Assembly (NCBI GenBank): GCA_016795485.1
Contig: JAEUHM010000030.1
Span: 1 to 60,368, forward strand
DNA: 60,368 nt
Direction of reading: 5' to 3'
Origin: Verrucomicrobiaceae bacterium
GTDB taxonomy: Bacteria; Verrucomicrobiota; Verrucomicrobiia; Verrucomicrobiales; Verrucomicrobiaceae
Under the pieces are notes generated by a model. That model was not told where the DNA came from. It did no database searches and saw only the letters and a list, made by a program, of their open reading frames with translations. Shown one piece after another: positions 53,285 through 60,368 of the stretch. Within the stretch, counting starts at the first letter, position 1. Every line of letters begins with the position of its first letter. The position numbers and the translations under genes are program-made.

Positions 53285-53329
53285 GCGGATCGCCAAAAAG
53301 GTGTCTCCTGGGCGGCTAGGCCCGGTGGC

Positions 53330-54604
53330 TCACTTCTTGTCCAACAGCATCTGGCCAAAGTAAGCACCGCGCGCGCGGGTGCGGCGGCCAAGGTTGATGA
53401 ACTCGTAGGAGGTGTCGTCCACGGGGACCCAACTCTCTCCTTTCAAGGTCTGCCATGTCGCTAGCCTGCCATTTCTGTAGTAGAGTTCGTCGGCAGTGTG
53501 GGTGCGGTCTTTATCCCCGGTCATCTTGCCATTGCCCACTTGAAAAACGGAGTGCAGGGTGCCGTCCGTGCGCCAGAAGTAGTACTGAACGAAGTGACTT
53601 TTTTCGTCCATGGCCTCAACAAACAGGATGCGCCGCAGATGACCTTCTTCATCAAACCATCCAGTGAGTTTGCGCACCTTATCAAGAGCCACGGACTCTA
53701 TGGGCACGGTGAGTTCCTCAAAGACCTTGTCATTGCACTTGTCGGAGATGTCAGTGCGGTATTTGAAGGCCTCATTTACTTCCTGCTCGGTGAAAGGCAC
53801 GACGGGGCTATCTTTGGCGAGAGCCTCGTAGGCATCCCCCATGTCATTGTCGAAGTTCTCACGCTCTTTCATGCGCTTGATAAAAGCACCTCTGGATTCT
53901 GCCTGCTTCTCTGCGCGCTCTTTCTGACTGGCTTCCAGCGCATCGTGCTCCTGAGCTAGGTTTCCAAGGGCGATCTTCCGGGCTTGGAGTTGTGCTTGGC
54001 GTTGCTGGATGCTCTCTATCCGACGGTTGAGCTCTCTTTGCTTCTGGAGGAGGGCATTTTGGTCCTGATGAAGATTGAAGTCGCGGTCTGCATTGATTTT
54101 GTCCCAAAGCAAGAGGGTCTCGGCCCGCCCATCGGCTACTTCAAACAAGGTCTTGAACCTCTGCTGATTGGCGGCATGGCGAGCGGCGATTTGTTCCTGC
54201 CACGCGAGGAGTGCAGCGAGACCTCTCTCTGCGTCCTCAGCGCCTTTTTCAGCACGGCGGCTCTCTGCTGCGATGTCTGCCTTGGCTTGATCCAGTCTCT
54301 TGGAATAGGCGGCGTTGATGCGAGTGGCTTGGTCCACGAGATTGGCTCTTGCGTTGAGCCTGTTGGCTTCTGCGTTGTTGACCGCATTTTGTTGGTTAGC
54401 AGCACGCCGACGAGCATCTGTGTTGGCCACCGCCTGACGGTGGAGCGCCTCTGCGTCATCCACCAGATTGTTCATGTGATAAATGTCCCACTCTGCACGG
54501 TCGAGCTGCTGGTGGGCAGCATCCATGCGGTAGTCACGGTAATAATACTGTCCGTAGGCTGCGTGAGCGGCGATGAACAAAAGGAAGAAGAGGAGATGTC
54601 TCAT
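53330..54604 (-). CDS. Secreted coiled-coil protein of unknown function (paralogue A)
   Basis: A 424-residue protein with signal peptide MRHLLFFLLFIAAHAAYG. The first ~280 residues are alanine- and glutamine-rich with heptads ('IESIQQRQAQLQARKIALGNLAQ') predicting long coiled coils. The C-terminal ~140 residues form a beta-rich domain with 'LTGWFDEEGHLRRILFVEAMDEKSHFVQYYFWRTDGTLHS', similar to YD/MORN-like repeats in secreted proteins. It lies 22 bp after its paralogue B. Sequences shared with B ('NQQNAVNNAEANRLNARA' versus 'NQQNAAINNANAEQIRAQ') indicate a local duplication. Role unknown. Confidence 0.8.
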   Translation of the reverse strand: MRHLLFFLLFIAAHAAYGQYYYRDYRMDAAHQQLDRAEWDIYHMNNLVDDAEALHRQAVANTDARRRAANQQNAVNNAEANRLNARANLVDQATRINAAYSKRLDQAKADIAAESRRAEKGAEDAERGLAALLAWQEQIAARHAANQQRFKTLFEVADGRAETLLLWDKINADRDFNLHQDQNALLQKQRELNRRIESIQQRQAQLQARKIALGNLAQEHDALEASQKERAEKQAESRGAFIKRMKERENFDNDMGDAYEALAKDSPVVPFTEQEVNEAFKYRTDISDKCNDKVFEELTVPIESVALDKVRKLTGWFDEEGHLRRILFVEAMDEKSHFVQYYFWRTDGTLHSVFQVGNGKMTGDKDRTHTADELYYRNGRLATWQTLKGESWVPVDDTSYEFINLGRRTRARGAYFGQMLLDKK

Positions 54605-54626
54605 GAGCTGGAAGGGCGCTAGGGGT

Positions 54627-55424
54627 TCACTTCTTTCCTGTTAGCCTGTTCAACATGCTCCGCTGAAGTTCCAGCAGCTTCATTTGTTCATCTGCCAGCC
54701 TCCAATACATATCCACCTTCTTCTGGTCTTGATTGAGTCGTTCGGTTTCAGCATCGAGATCCTTTTGGCGCTTTCGAGCCTGTGCATCGAGTTGCGCCAG
54801 TTCGGCTTCCTGTTTCTCCAACGCAGCCTCGTGCTTTTGGACCTCCGCTTCTTGAGCGTCCAGAGTCTGGCGACCCTGCTCGTTGTGTTTCACCAGCGCA
54901 TCCAGCACTTGATTGCTGACGGTGAGTCTTGCGGATTCTACGTCTTGGTTCCACTCCTTTTTGTTAGCTTGCTCTTCCATCTGCTTGTCCTGCGTGTCCA
55001 GCATGGACTTCCACTGCCAAAGCTGCTTCTCGAAGGCGATGATCTGTTCCGTGCGGAGGGCTACTTGCTGGCTTGCGGCAAAGACTTGCCGCCCTTGGGC
55101 TCGAATCTGTTCTGCGTTGGCATTGTTGATCGCAGCGTTCTGCTGATTGAAAAAGTCTCTTCGATCAATCTGCTGCGACTGTCGATTCAGGGCTGCCGCA
55201 CGTTGTTGAGTATTCGTTGCCCAGTTGTCTACCTCTCTTTGCCAGACTTGGGCGCGGACATTTCGGCTTTGAAGCTCTCTGGAGCGTGCATCTAGGTCTT
55301 CAGCCTGCCATCGGATGGAGTCAGCACGATCATTTAAGTAGTCTCGCTCAGTGTAAAACTGCGCAAAACACGACGAAGCGAGAAGCAGGAAACAACAAGC
55401 AGTACGCGGGAGAGTTATGACCAT
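54627..55424 (-). CDS. Secreted coiled-coil protein of unknown function (paralogue B)
   Basis: A 265-residue protein with a signal-like start MVITLPRTACCFLLLASSCFAQ. Almost the entire mature length is coiled coil ('LDAQEAEVQKHEAALEKQEAELAQLDAQARKRQKDLD'). It lacks the beta domain of paralogue A and is shorter. The two are adjacent on the minus strand, 22 bp apart, and probably co-transcribed. A structural or cell-surface role is plausible from the coiled coils only. Confidence 0.8.
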   Translation of the reverse strand: MVITLPRTACCFLLLASSCFAQFYTERDYLNDRADSIRWQAEDLDARSRELQSRNVRAQVWQREVDNWATNTQQRAAALNRQSQQIDRRDFFNQQNAAINNANAEQIRAQGRQVFAASQQVALRTEQIIAFEKQLWQWKSMLDTQDKQMEEQANKKEWNQDVESARLTVSNQVLDALVKHNEQGRQTLDAQEAEVQKHEAALEKQEAELAQLDAQARKRQKDLDAETERLNQDQKKVDMYWRLADEQMKLLELQRSMLNRLTGKK

Positions 55425-55491
55425 GCCCGATGTTGAAAGGAAACTTGCGAACCGTCAATCCTGGAAAGTAGTATCCGCAAATCTACCAAAC

Positions 55492-55698
55492 CTAGTTCTC
55501 GCGGGCGAATGTTGGGGGAGGGATGCGATACAAGGAATCTGAGACTTCTTCGATTTCGTGGACAGCCAAAATGGGTGGGCAATCGCTAACCGAAGATGAA
55601 CTCCTGCGAGATCTGGGTGGGAGCGGCCCAAGCGCTGACGACAAGCAGAGTGAGACCAGCAGCAGGGAGGAGACGTGTGCTCGTGCGCACCTTTCCAA
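55492..55698 (-). CDS. Possible small exported protein (68 aa)
   Basis: An open frame starting MERCARAHVSSLLLVSLCLSSALG, which resembles a signal peptide, followed by a short Ser/Pro-rich segment. It is upstream of, and on the same strand as, the coiled-coil pair. I do not recognise it, and overlapping frames of similar length exist in this region, so it may be spurious. Listed because it would otherwise be a ~390-bp gap. Confidence 0.3.
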   Translation of the reverse strand: MERCARAHVSSLLLVSLCLSSALGPLPPRSRRSSSSVSDCPPILAVHEIEEVSDSLYRIPPPTFAREN

Positions 55699-55817
55699 GC
55701 CGTTTTGGCCTGGACGTCACAGAAACGGCTGTGAAACTCTACGGGGCGTGTTTGGCAGGCAGTTGGTATCAAAACCAGCGGACTTTTGGTGCCATTGCTG
55801 CTTAGCTTTTGCTCCGC

Positions 55818-56405
55818 ATGGACCCACTGCTAACTCGCCGCACTCTGCTGTTGCGCATCCGCACGCCGGATGACGGTGGCGCGTGGACGGAGTTCGTGGG
55901 GTTGTATGAGCCGCTGTTGAGAAAGTATGTGCTACTGCGCGGTGTGCCGCTGCAGGATGTGGAGGATGTGGTGCAGGAGGTGCTGAAGACGGTGACTCAG
56001 GCGATACGGAAGTTTGAGTATGATCCTGAGCGCGGGACGTTTCGGGACTGGCTGTTTATCGTGTGCCGCTCTCATGTGACCAAGTACCGTCGGCAGAATC
56101 GCACGGAGTCATTTGCCAACGAGAAGGTGCTGGAAGAGCTGGCTGCTGAAGAAAAACAGGCAGACTGGGACGTGGAGTATCGGCGGCGGATGTTTGAGTG
56201 GGCCACTGAGCGTGTGCGGCCTCTGGTGCAGGAGAAAACGTGGAATGCCTTCTGGCTGACCGCCGTGGATGACAAGTCCGGGCCTGAAGTAGCTGCCACG
56301 CTGGGCATGAGCGTGGGCGCGGTGCATGTGGCCAGGTCACGCATTATCGCCCGCATGAGGGAGGCTATTGCTTCAGCGACAGGAGAGGCTTATGAACAGC
56401 CATGA
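55818..56405 (+). CDS. ECF-type RNA polymerase sigma factor
   Basis: A 195-residue protein from the ATG at 55818. Region 2: 'WTEFVGLYEPLLRKYVLLRGVPLQDVEDVVQEVLKTVTQAI...FRDWLFIVCRSHVTKYRR'. Region 4: 'WNAFWLTAVDDKSGPEVAATLGMSVGAVHVARSRIIARMRE', the helix-turn-helix for the -35 element. Its stop overlaps the next gene's ATG by 4 bp. Kinase-linked ECF groups are known in Planctomycetes and Verrucomicrobia, and this pairing fits that type. The target promoters cannot be derived from this window. Confidence 0.93.
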   Translation: MDPLLTRRTLLLRIRTPDDGGAWTEFVGLYEPLLRKYVLLRGVPLQDVEDVVQEVLKTVTQAIRKFEYDPERGTFRDWLFIVCRSHVTKYRRQNRTESFANEKVLEELAAEEKQADWDVEYRRRMFEWATERVRPLVQEKTWNAFWLTAVDDKSGPEVAATLGMSVGAVHVARSRIIARMREAIASATGEAYEQP

Positions 56406-58537
56406 ATACGCCGCACCTGGATGATGCTCTGCTCCAGCGCGTGCTGAGGGACGACACGCTGCACCTGCCAGAGGTGGAGGCGCATCTGGAACAATGCGCG
56501 GAGTGCCGCGCCCGTCTGGAGCACCTGAGTGGCGCGGATGAGTTTAGGGCGGAGTTTGAAGCGTCTGTGGAGAGTGAGGAACAGACCGCCAGGGCGATAC
56601 TGCAACCAACCAGCGATCCCGGATGCATAGGGACGTTAGGAAAATACGCTGTGCGGCAATGGATAGCGACTGGCGGCACGTCCACCGTGTGGCTGGCCGT
56701 GGCACCGGGGAGTGACAGCATTGTAGCGCTGAAGGTGCTGCAACCTCTGCTGGCCATCCAGAAGGATCACAGAGCGCGTTTTGTCCGTGAGGCACAGGCG
56801 GCGATGAGATTGAAGGACCCACACATTCTCCCGCTGCTGGAGGTGGAGGCTAATCACTCGCCACCGTTCCTAGTGATGCCGTTTGTGGATGGTGGCACGC
56901 TGCAAGACAAGCTCCAGGCGGGTCCGCTGCCTGCGGAAGAGGTGGTGCGCATCGGGCGGGCAGTTGCACAGGCTCTGGTGGCGGCTCATGGTGCGGGGAT
57001 CATCCACCGCGACATCAAACCGTCTAACATCCTTCTGAGTAGCAGCGGAGAGGTGCTGCTGGCGGACTTTGGCATCGCCAGGGCGTTCGATGGGGCCACT
57101 TTGCTGACGCAAACGGGATCGTTTCTGGGCACGCCGCAGTACATGTCTCCAGAGCAGGCTGCGGGAGAGCGTGAGTTGGGTGCGCGGACGGATTTGTTCT
57201 CGCTCGGAGCGGTGTTGTATCAGTGCTGCACGGGCACCGCACCATTTTCAGGCATGTCCTTCCAAGAACTGGCGCGCAGTGTGCAGGAGAGTGCTCCGGT
57301 CCCGATCAAACAAGTGCAGCCAACGACTCCGCTGTGGCTGGAGAACCTCATCTCCCATCTGCTGGCCAAACAACCAGCCGACAGACCTGCCAGTGCAGCC
57401 GATGTCCTGCGTGCCTTTGAGCAACAGGCCGACCTGGGACGACTGGATGCCGGGCAGATGCTGGGCGGTGCGGCAAAATGGCGAATGATGACCGCGAGAT
57501 GGCTGCGGCGTGCCGTAGTGCTGATGACGCTGGCCATGATCGTGCTGCTGTGGACGGAGCGCACGGGCCGCACGTCCTTTGTGAATGCCGCGCTGTGTGG
57601 TCTGAGTGGGAATGCCTACTACATCACGGGCAAGTGGCAGACCTTTGGCCTGCTGGATGAAGCGATACAAGCCGCTGCACCAAATGACGTGATTGAAGTG
57701 CGTGCGAATGATCCTGCGACAGGTCGCGGCGGCATCAAGCTGCGGCCCGGCAAGCCGCTGACGCTGCGTGCGGCGGCGGGGTTTCGCCCTGTGTTGCCGC
57801 TACAGGCTGCGGGTTTCCCGGCACTCGGTGTGCTGGAGTCGAACTTCATCATGGAGGGTTTTGTGTTCAATCACGTCTATCGCGGGCCACGTCCTGGCAG
57901 ACTGTTGCATGTGAAGGGTGCGTCATTGAAGCTGGTGAACTGCCGCTTTGTCCGCCAACCACGCAACCCCGAGACATTGGCCAATACACTCTCTGCATTG
58001 ATTGCGGGAACAGATAGCCCACGCATTGAGCTGGTGCGCTGCCAGTTCTATGCGCCCGGCTCACCGGTCATCGCGCTCATCTCTGAGCAGCCGGAGGGCC
58101 GCACGGAGGTCGTGCTCAAAGACAGCCATGTCTGGGGAGGAGCCGTGTTTTGTGACGTGAAGCCTCCCGCGCATCTCGCCGTGACAGCAACAGGCTGCGA
58201 GTTCTCCAGCAGCCACGTATTGCACTTCAAGCAGGCATTTCCGGCCAAACAACTCACTGCCGACTTCCAAAGCAACCTCATTCAGTCGGTCGGAGCCGCC
58301 GTAGTGGCACCGTGGCCGCTGGAGAAGGTTCGTCCGCTGATGGAGTGGAAGGGTGCTGGCAACGAATGGTATCTCCCGGATGGCTTTCTTCTCACCCAGG
58401 ACACACGTCAGCCAGATCTGACCTCATGGAGCCACGAAACGGTCTCGGACCGGCTCGCCATGCCGTTTGATGCACAAGCCTTCCCCACCCAGAGCCTGAG
58501 CGAGGAGGGGCTACCCATCCGAAGGCCGAAAAAATAG
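56402..58537 (+). CDS. Fusion of anti-sigma-like zinc finger, Ser/Thr kinase, TM helix and beta-helix sensor domain
   Basis: A 711-residue protein. H28-x3-C32-x2-C35 ('HLEQCAEC') is the ZAS-type zinc finger used by anti-sigma factors. A Hanks kinase follows at about 80-345: a degenerate glycine loop IATGGTSTVWLA, 'VALKVL', HRDIKPSN at about 202, DFG at about 222 and 'YMSPEQAA'. A membrane segment lies at about 371-385. Beyond it, 'AIQAAAPNDVIEVRAND' and repeated 'LVNCRFVRQP', 'LVRCQFYAPG' and 'ATGCEFSSS' turns indicate a parallel beta-helix. ATGA overlap with the ECF sigma gene implies they act together: an outside signal read by the beta-helix would control the sigma factor through kinase and zinc finger. 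Confidence 0.92.
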   Translation: MNTPHLDDALLQRVLRDDTLHLPEVEAHLEQCAECRARLEHLSGADEFRAEFEASVESEEQTARAILQPTSDPGCIGTLGKYAVRQWIATGGTSTVWLAVAPGSDSIVALKVLQPLLAIQKDHRARFVREAQAAMRLKDPHILPLLEVEANHSPPFLVMPFVDGGTLQDKLQAGPLPAEEVVRIGRAVAQALVAAHGAGIIHRDIKPSNILLSSSGEVLLADFGIARAFDGATLLTQTGSFLGTPQYMSPEQAAGERELGARTDLFSLGAVLYQCCTGTAPFSGMSFQELARSVQESAPVPIKQVQPTTPLWLENLISHLLAKQPADRPASAADVLRAFEQQADLGRLDAGQMLGGAAKWRMMTARWLRRAVVLMTLAMIVLLWTERTGRTSFVNAALCGLSGNAYYITGKWQTFGLLDEAIQAAAPNDVIEVRANDPATGRGGIKLRPGKPLTLRAAAGFRPVLPLQAAGFPALGVLESNFIMEGFVFNHVYRGPRPGRLLHVKGASLKLVNCRFVRQPRNPETLANTLSALIAGTDSPRIELVRCQFYAPGSPVIALISEQPEGRTEVVLKDSHVWGGAVFCDVKPPAHLAVTATGCEFSSSHVLHFKQAFPAKQLTADFQSNLIQSVGAAVVAPWPLEKVRPLMEWKGAGNEWYLPDGFLLTQDTRQPDLTSWSHETVSDRLAMPFDAQAFPTQSLSEEGLPIRRPKK

Positions 58538-58576
58538 CGTGTAAGGGTCTCGCACGGGCTGGCTATTCACCCGTTG

Positions 58577-60368
58577 ATGAAAACCCTTTGGCTATTTTTG
58601 AATCTCTTCACGCTGTGCGCGCTGCATGGGGCGAGTCAGTTTGACATCGTCGGTCCGGCAGGGAGTGAGGAGTTTGGGACTCAAGTCGAAGTGCTGCCGA
58701 ATGGAAATATCGTGTTCACGGATCCCGAGTATGATCTACCCAGTCCGGCTACCAATGATGTGGGAGCCGCCTATCTTTATCGGCCAGACGGAACTTTGAT
58801 CAGTATGCTGCGGGGAAGTGCTGCATCTGACCGGGTGGGAGATGATGGAATCGTCGTTCTCACGAGCGGACATTTTTTGATTAGGAGTCCTGCGTGGAAT
58901 GGCCAACGAGGTGCGGTGACATGGGGGCACGCTGAGACCGGCTTCATCGGTGGCGGCAACGTCATTGTCTCCAGCACGAACTCGCTCGTGGGAGGAACCG
59001 CCAGCGACCGGATCGGATCTATTCCAGGGGGAGTGAGGCCGCTGCAAAATGGCAACTACGTCGTTCTCTCTTCAAGTTGGCGAAATCCTGGAACCGGAGC
59101 AGCCAACGTTGGGGCGATCACCTGGGGCAATGGCATGGGTGGCACGGTGGGCGTGGTAACCTCGGCCAACTCCATGGTGGGAACCACTGCGCTGGACCAA
59201 GTAGGTTTGACGTCGCAATCTGTAGTGCTGCCTAACGGCAACTTCGTCGTATGGGCACCGTTCTGGGACAACGGATCCACCTCTAACGCTGGGGCTGTGA
59301 TTTGGTGCAGCGGCTACGGGCCAACTGCGGGCGTGATAAGCAACTCCAACTCACTCGTCGGCAGTTCTGCTGGGGATGGCGACGGCTTGATCGTCCATGC
59401 GTTGCAGAATGGACATTTCGTTTCCACTGCCCGGTTATGGGATGACAGCATCTCGGGCAAGACGGATGTCGGTGCCGTGGTTTGGGGCAACGGAAACGGT
59501 AGCACGAGCGGGGACATCTCTCCATCCAATGCCACTTACGGAACCTCGGATGGCGATTCATTGCAGTACGCTGGTGCTTTAGGCGATGGGCGCTACGCCA
59601 TCTCCAGTAGCACTTGGGATGAACCCGGTGGCGTGGCTGACGCGGGCATCATGAAGCTTCTGCCTGACAACGCACCCAGCACTGGGCCTCTCACCACGGC
59701 AGGCGCCATGTTGGGCGGCTCACCCGGTGACTTGGTAGCCCCTCAGTTCCATTCTCTATCCAATGGGAACAACGTGGTCGCACTCAGGTCTTGGTCAGAC
59801 CCTTTCACCAGTGCCAGTCAGGTGGGATTGGTCTTTCTGCTCAAATCCGGTGCAGCACTGCCCTCACGAGCCACGGCAAAACTCGGACTCTCAGGTAGCA
59901 CCGCCATGGACAACGTGGGCAATGTGGGTCCGCTGCCCAATGGAAACTTCCTTGTCCGCTCCAACACTTGGACCAACCCTGCTACTTCAGCGTCCTCTGC
60001 TGGAGCGATGACTTGGGTAAACGGCCGAACTGGACTCGTCGGAAAAGTTTCCGCTGCCAACTCCGTGGTGGGAACCTCGCCGAACGATCAAGTGGGAGGG
60101 TTCGCCTCCAAACCCTTCATCGTTGGCCAGAGTCACTGTGTCATCGGCAGCAACTCCTGGGACGATCCTGGCACAGGAGCGACAAATGTAGGTGCAATAA
60201 CTTGGATGAGCGGCACAAGGCCCACCACGGGAGTAGTCAGCGCGGCCAACTCCATCATTGGCAGTACCGCTGGAGACAGCCTCAGTGGAGTGTATCCTCT
60301 CACCAATGGCCACTATGTCGTGGCTAGCACCTTTTGGGACAATCCAGACACTGGCGTGAGTGATGTTG
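58577..60368 (+). CDS. Exported repeat protein, DUF5650-like (partial, runs off the window)
   Basis: An open frame from the ATG at 58577 to the window edge with no stop, at least 597 residues. Signal peptide MKTLWLFLNLFTLCALHG. The body repeats a unit of roughly 60-75 residues: 'SANS(M/V/I)(V/I)G(T/S)', then 'LPNGNFVV' or 'LQNGNYVV', then 'W.(N/D)P(G/D)TG...NVGAITW.(N/S)G'. This matches the DUF5650-type beta-strand repeats of large surface or secreted proteins. Length and terminal domains are unknown. Confidence 0.85.
   Translation, partial: MKTLWLFLNLFTLCALHGASQFDIVGPAGSEEFGTQVEVLPNGNIVFTDPEYDLPSPATNDVGAAYLYRPDGTLISMLRGSAASDRVGDDGIVVLTSGHFLIRSPAWNGQRGAVTWGHAETGFIGGGNVIVSSTNSLVGGTASDRIGSIPGGVRPLQNGNYVVLSSSWRNPGTGAANVGAITWGNGMGGTVGVVTSANSMVGTTALDQVGLTSQSVVLPNGNFVVWAPFWDNGSTSNAGAVIWCSGYGPTAGVISNSNSLVGSSAGDGDGLIVHALQNGHFVSTARLWDDSISGKTDVGAVVWGNGNGSTSGDISPSNATYGTSDGDSLQYAGALGDGRYAISSSTWDEPGGVADAGIMKLLPDNAPSTGPLTTAGAMLGGSPGDLVAPQFHSLSNGNNVVALRSWSDPFTSASQVGLVFLLKSGAALPSRATAKLGLSGSTAMDNVGNVGPLPNGNFLVRSNTWTNPATSASSAGAMTWVNGRTGLVGKVSAANSVVGTSPNDQVGGFASKPFIVGQSHCVIGSNSWDDPGTGATNVGAITWMSGTRPTTGVVSAANSIIGSTAGDSLSGVYPLTNGHYVVASTFWDNPDTGVSDV

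Noticed and set aside
1..60368. tRNA, rRNA or riboswitch genes
   Set aside because: No tRNA T-loop/acceptor pattern, rRNA stretch or known riboswitch core was seen by eye; a covariance-model scan would settle this.

Overview
The window looks like a chromosomal segment of a member of the Verrucomicrobiota, most likely near Verrucomicrobiaceae/Prosthecobacter. This is inferred from gene content: several secreted sulfatases with kelch and BNR partners, a Tat-exported DUF1501 protein, a giant PVC-type protein with a CxxCH haem site, an SHD1-like secreted protein, a GFTLIELLVVI prepilin, large Ser/Thr kinases with propeller or beta-helix sensor regions, and a DUF5650-like repeat protein. No rRNA, tRNA, CRISPR array, plasmid or phage genes were seen.

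Layout. 1-139: the last part of a group II intron (end of its maturase ORF, domains V and VI). 140-924: gene-free, with four 21-bp tandem repeats and a small palindrome. 925-4902: secreted propeller-like protein, sulfatase and Asp-box (BNR) protein. 5103-9554: Ser/Thr kinase with a WD40-like sensor region, converging on a beta-helix protein. 9728-13655: operon with a PilB/GspE-type ATPase between two exported or membrane-anchored proteins. 13860-17774: sulfatase, NanM-like kelch protein and lactate-permease family transporter. 17955-18600: two small proteins. 18619-25405 (minus): glutamate-receptor-like channel, DenD-like dehydrogenase, SHD1-like protein, Fe-S genes (SufT, NifU-like, rhodanese-like) and an M3 oligopeptidase. 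25455-28071 (minus): LolCDE-like ABC exporter with its own LolA-like partner. 28186-34513 (minus): DUF1501, MnmE, membrane protein, RuvB, IlvD and a small lipoprotein. 34672-38604: HupE/UreJ-like protein, RecQ and prepilin.

38687-42078 is a tightly coupled four-gene unit: two Cys-rich paralogues, a kelch protein and a sulfatase. 42085-44472 holds a secreted unknown and an HExxH membrane protein. 44525-52462 holds two very large genes, a haem-binding PVC protein and a membrane-anchored NB-ARC/TPR STAND protein; both carry in-frame palindromic or tandem-repeat insertions. 52715-55424 encodes a proline-rich GspG-like protein and two paralogous secreted coiled-coil proteins. 55818-58537 is an ECF sigma factor overlapping a zinc-finger/kinase/TM/beta-helix fusion. 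58577 to the end is the start of a DUF5650-like repeat protein that runs off the window.

The sulfatase, kelch, BNR, beta-helix and permease genes suggest growth on sulfated, perhaps sialylated or uronate-rich, polysaccharides. The most unusual material is the cluster of repeat insertions inside reading frames at 45-52 kb, the coupled Cys-pair/kelch/sulfatase unit, the STAND protein with near-identical TPR units, and the sigma factor coupled to a kinase/zinc-finger/beta-helix fusion. All functions are read from motifs and family knowledge; no searches were run.
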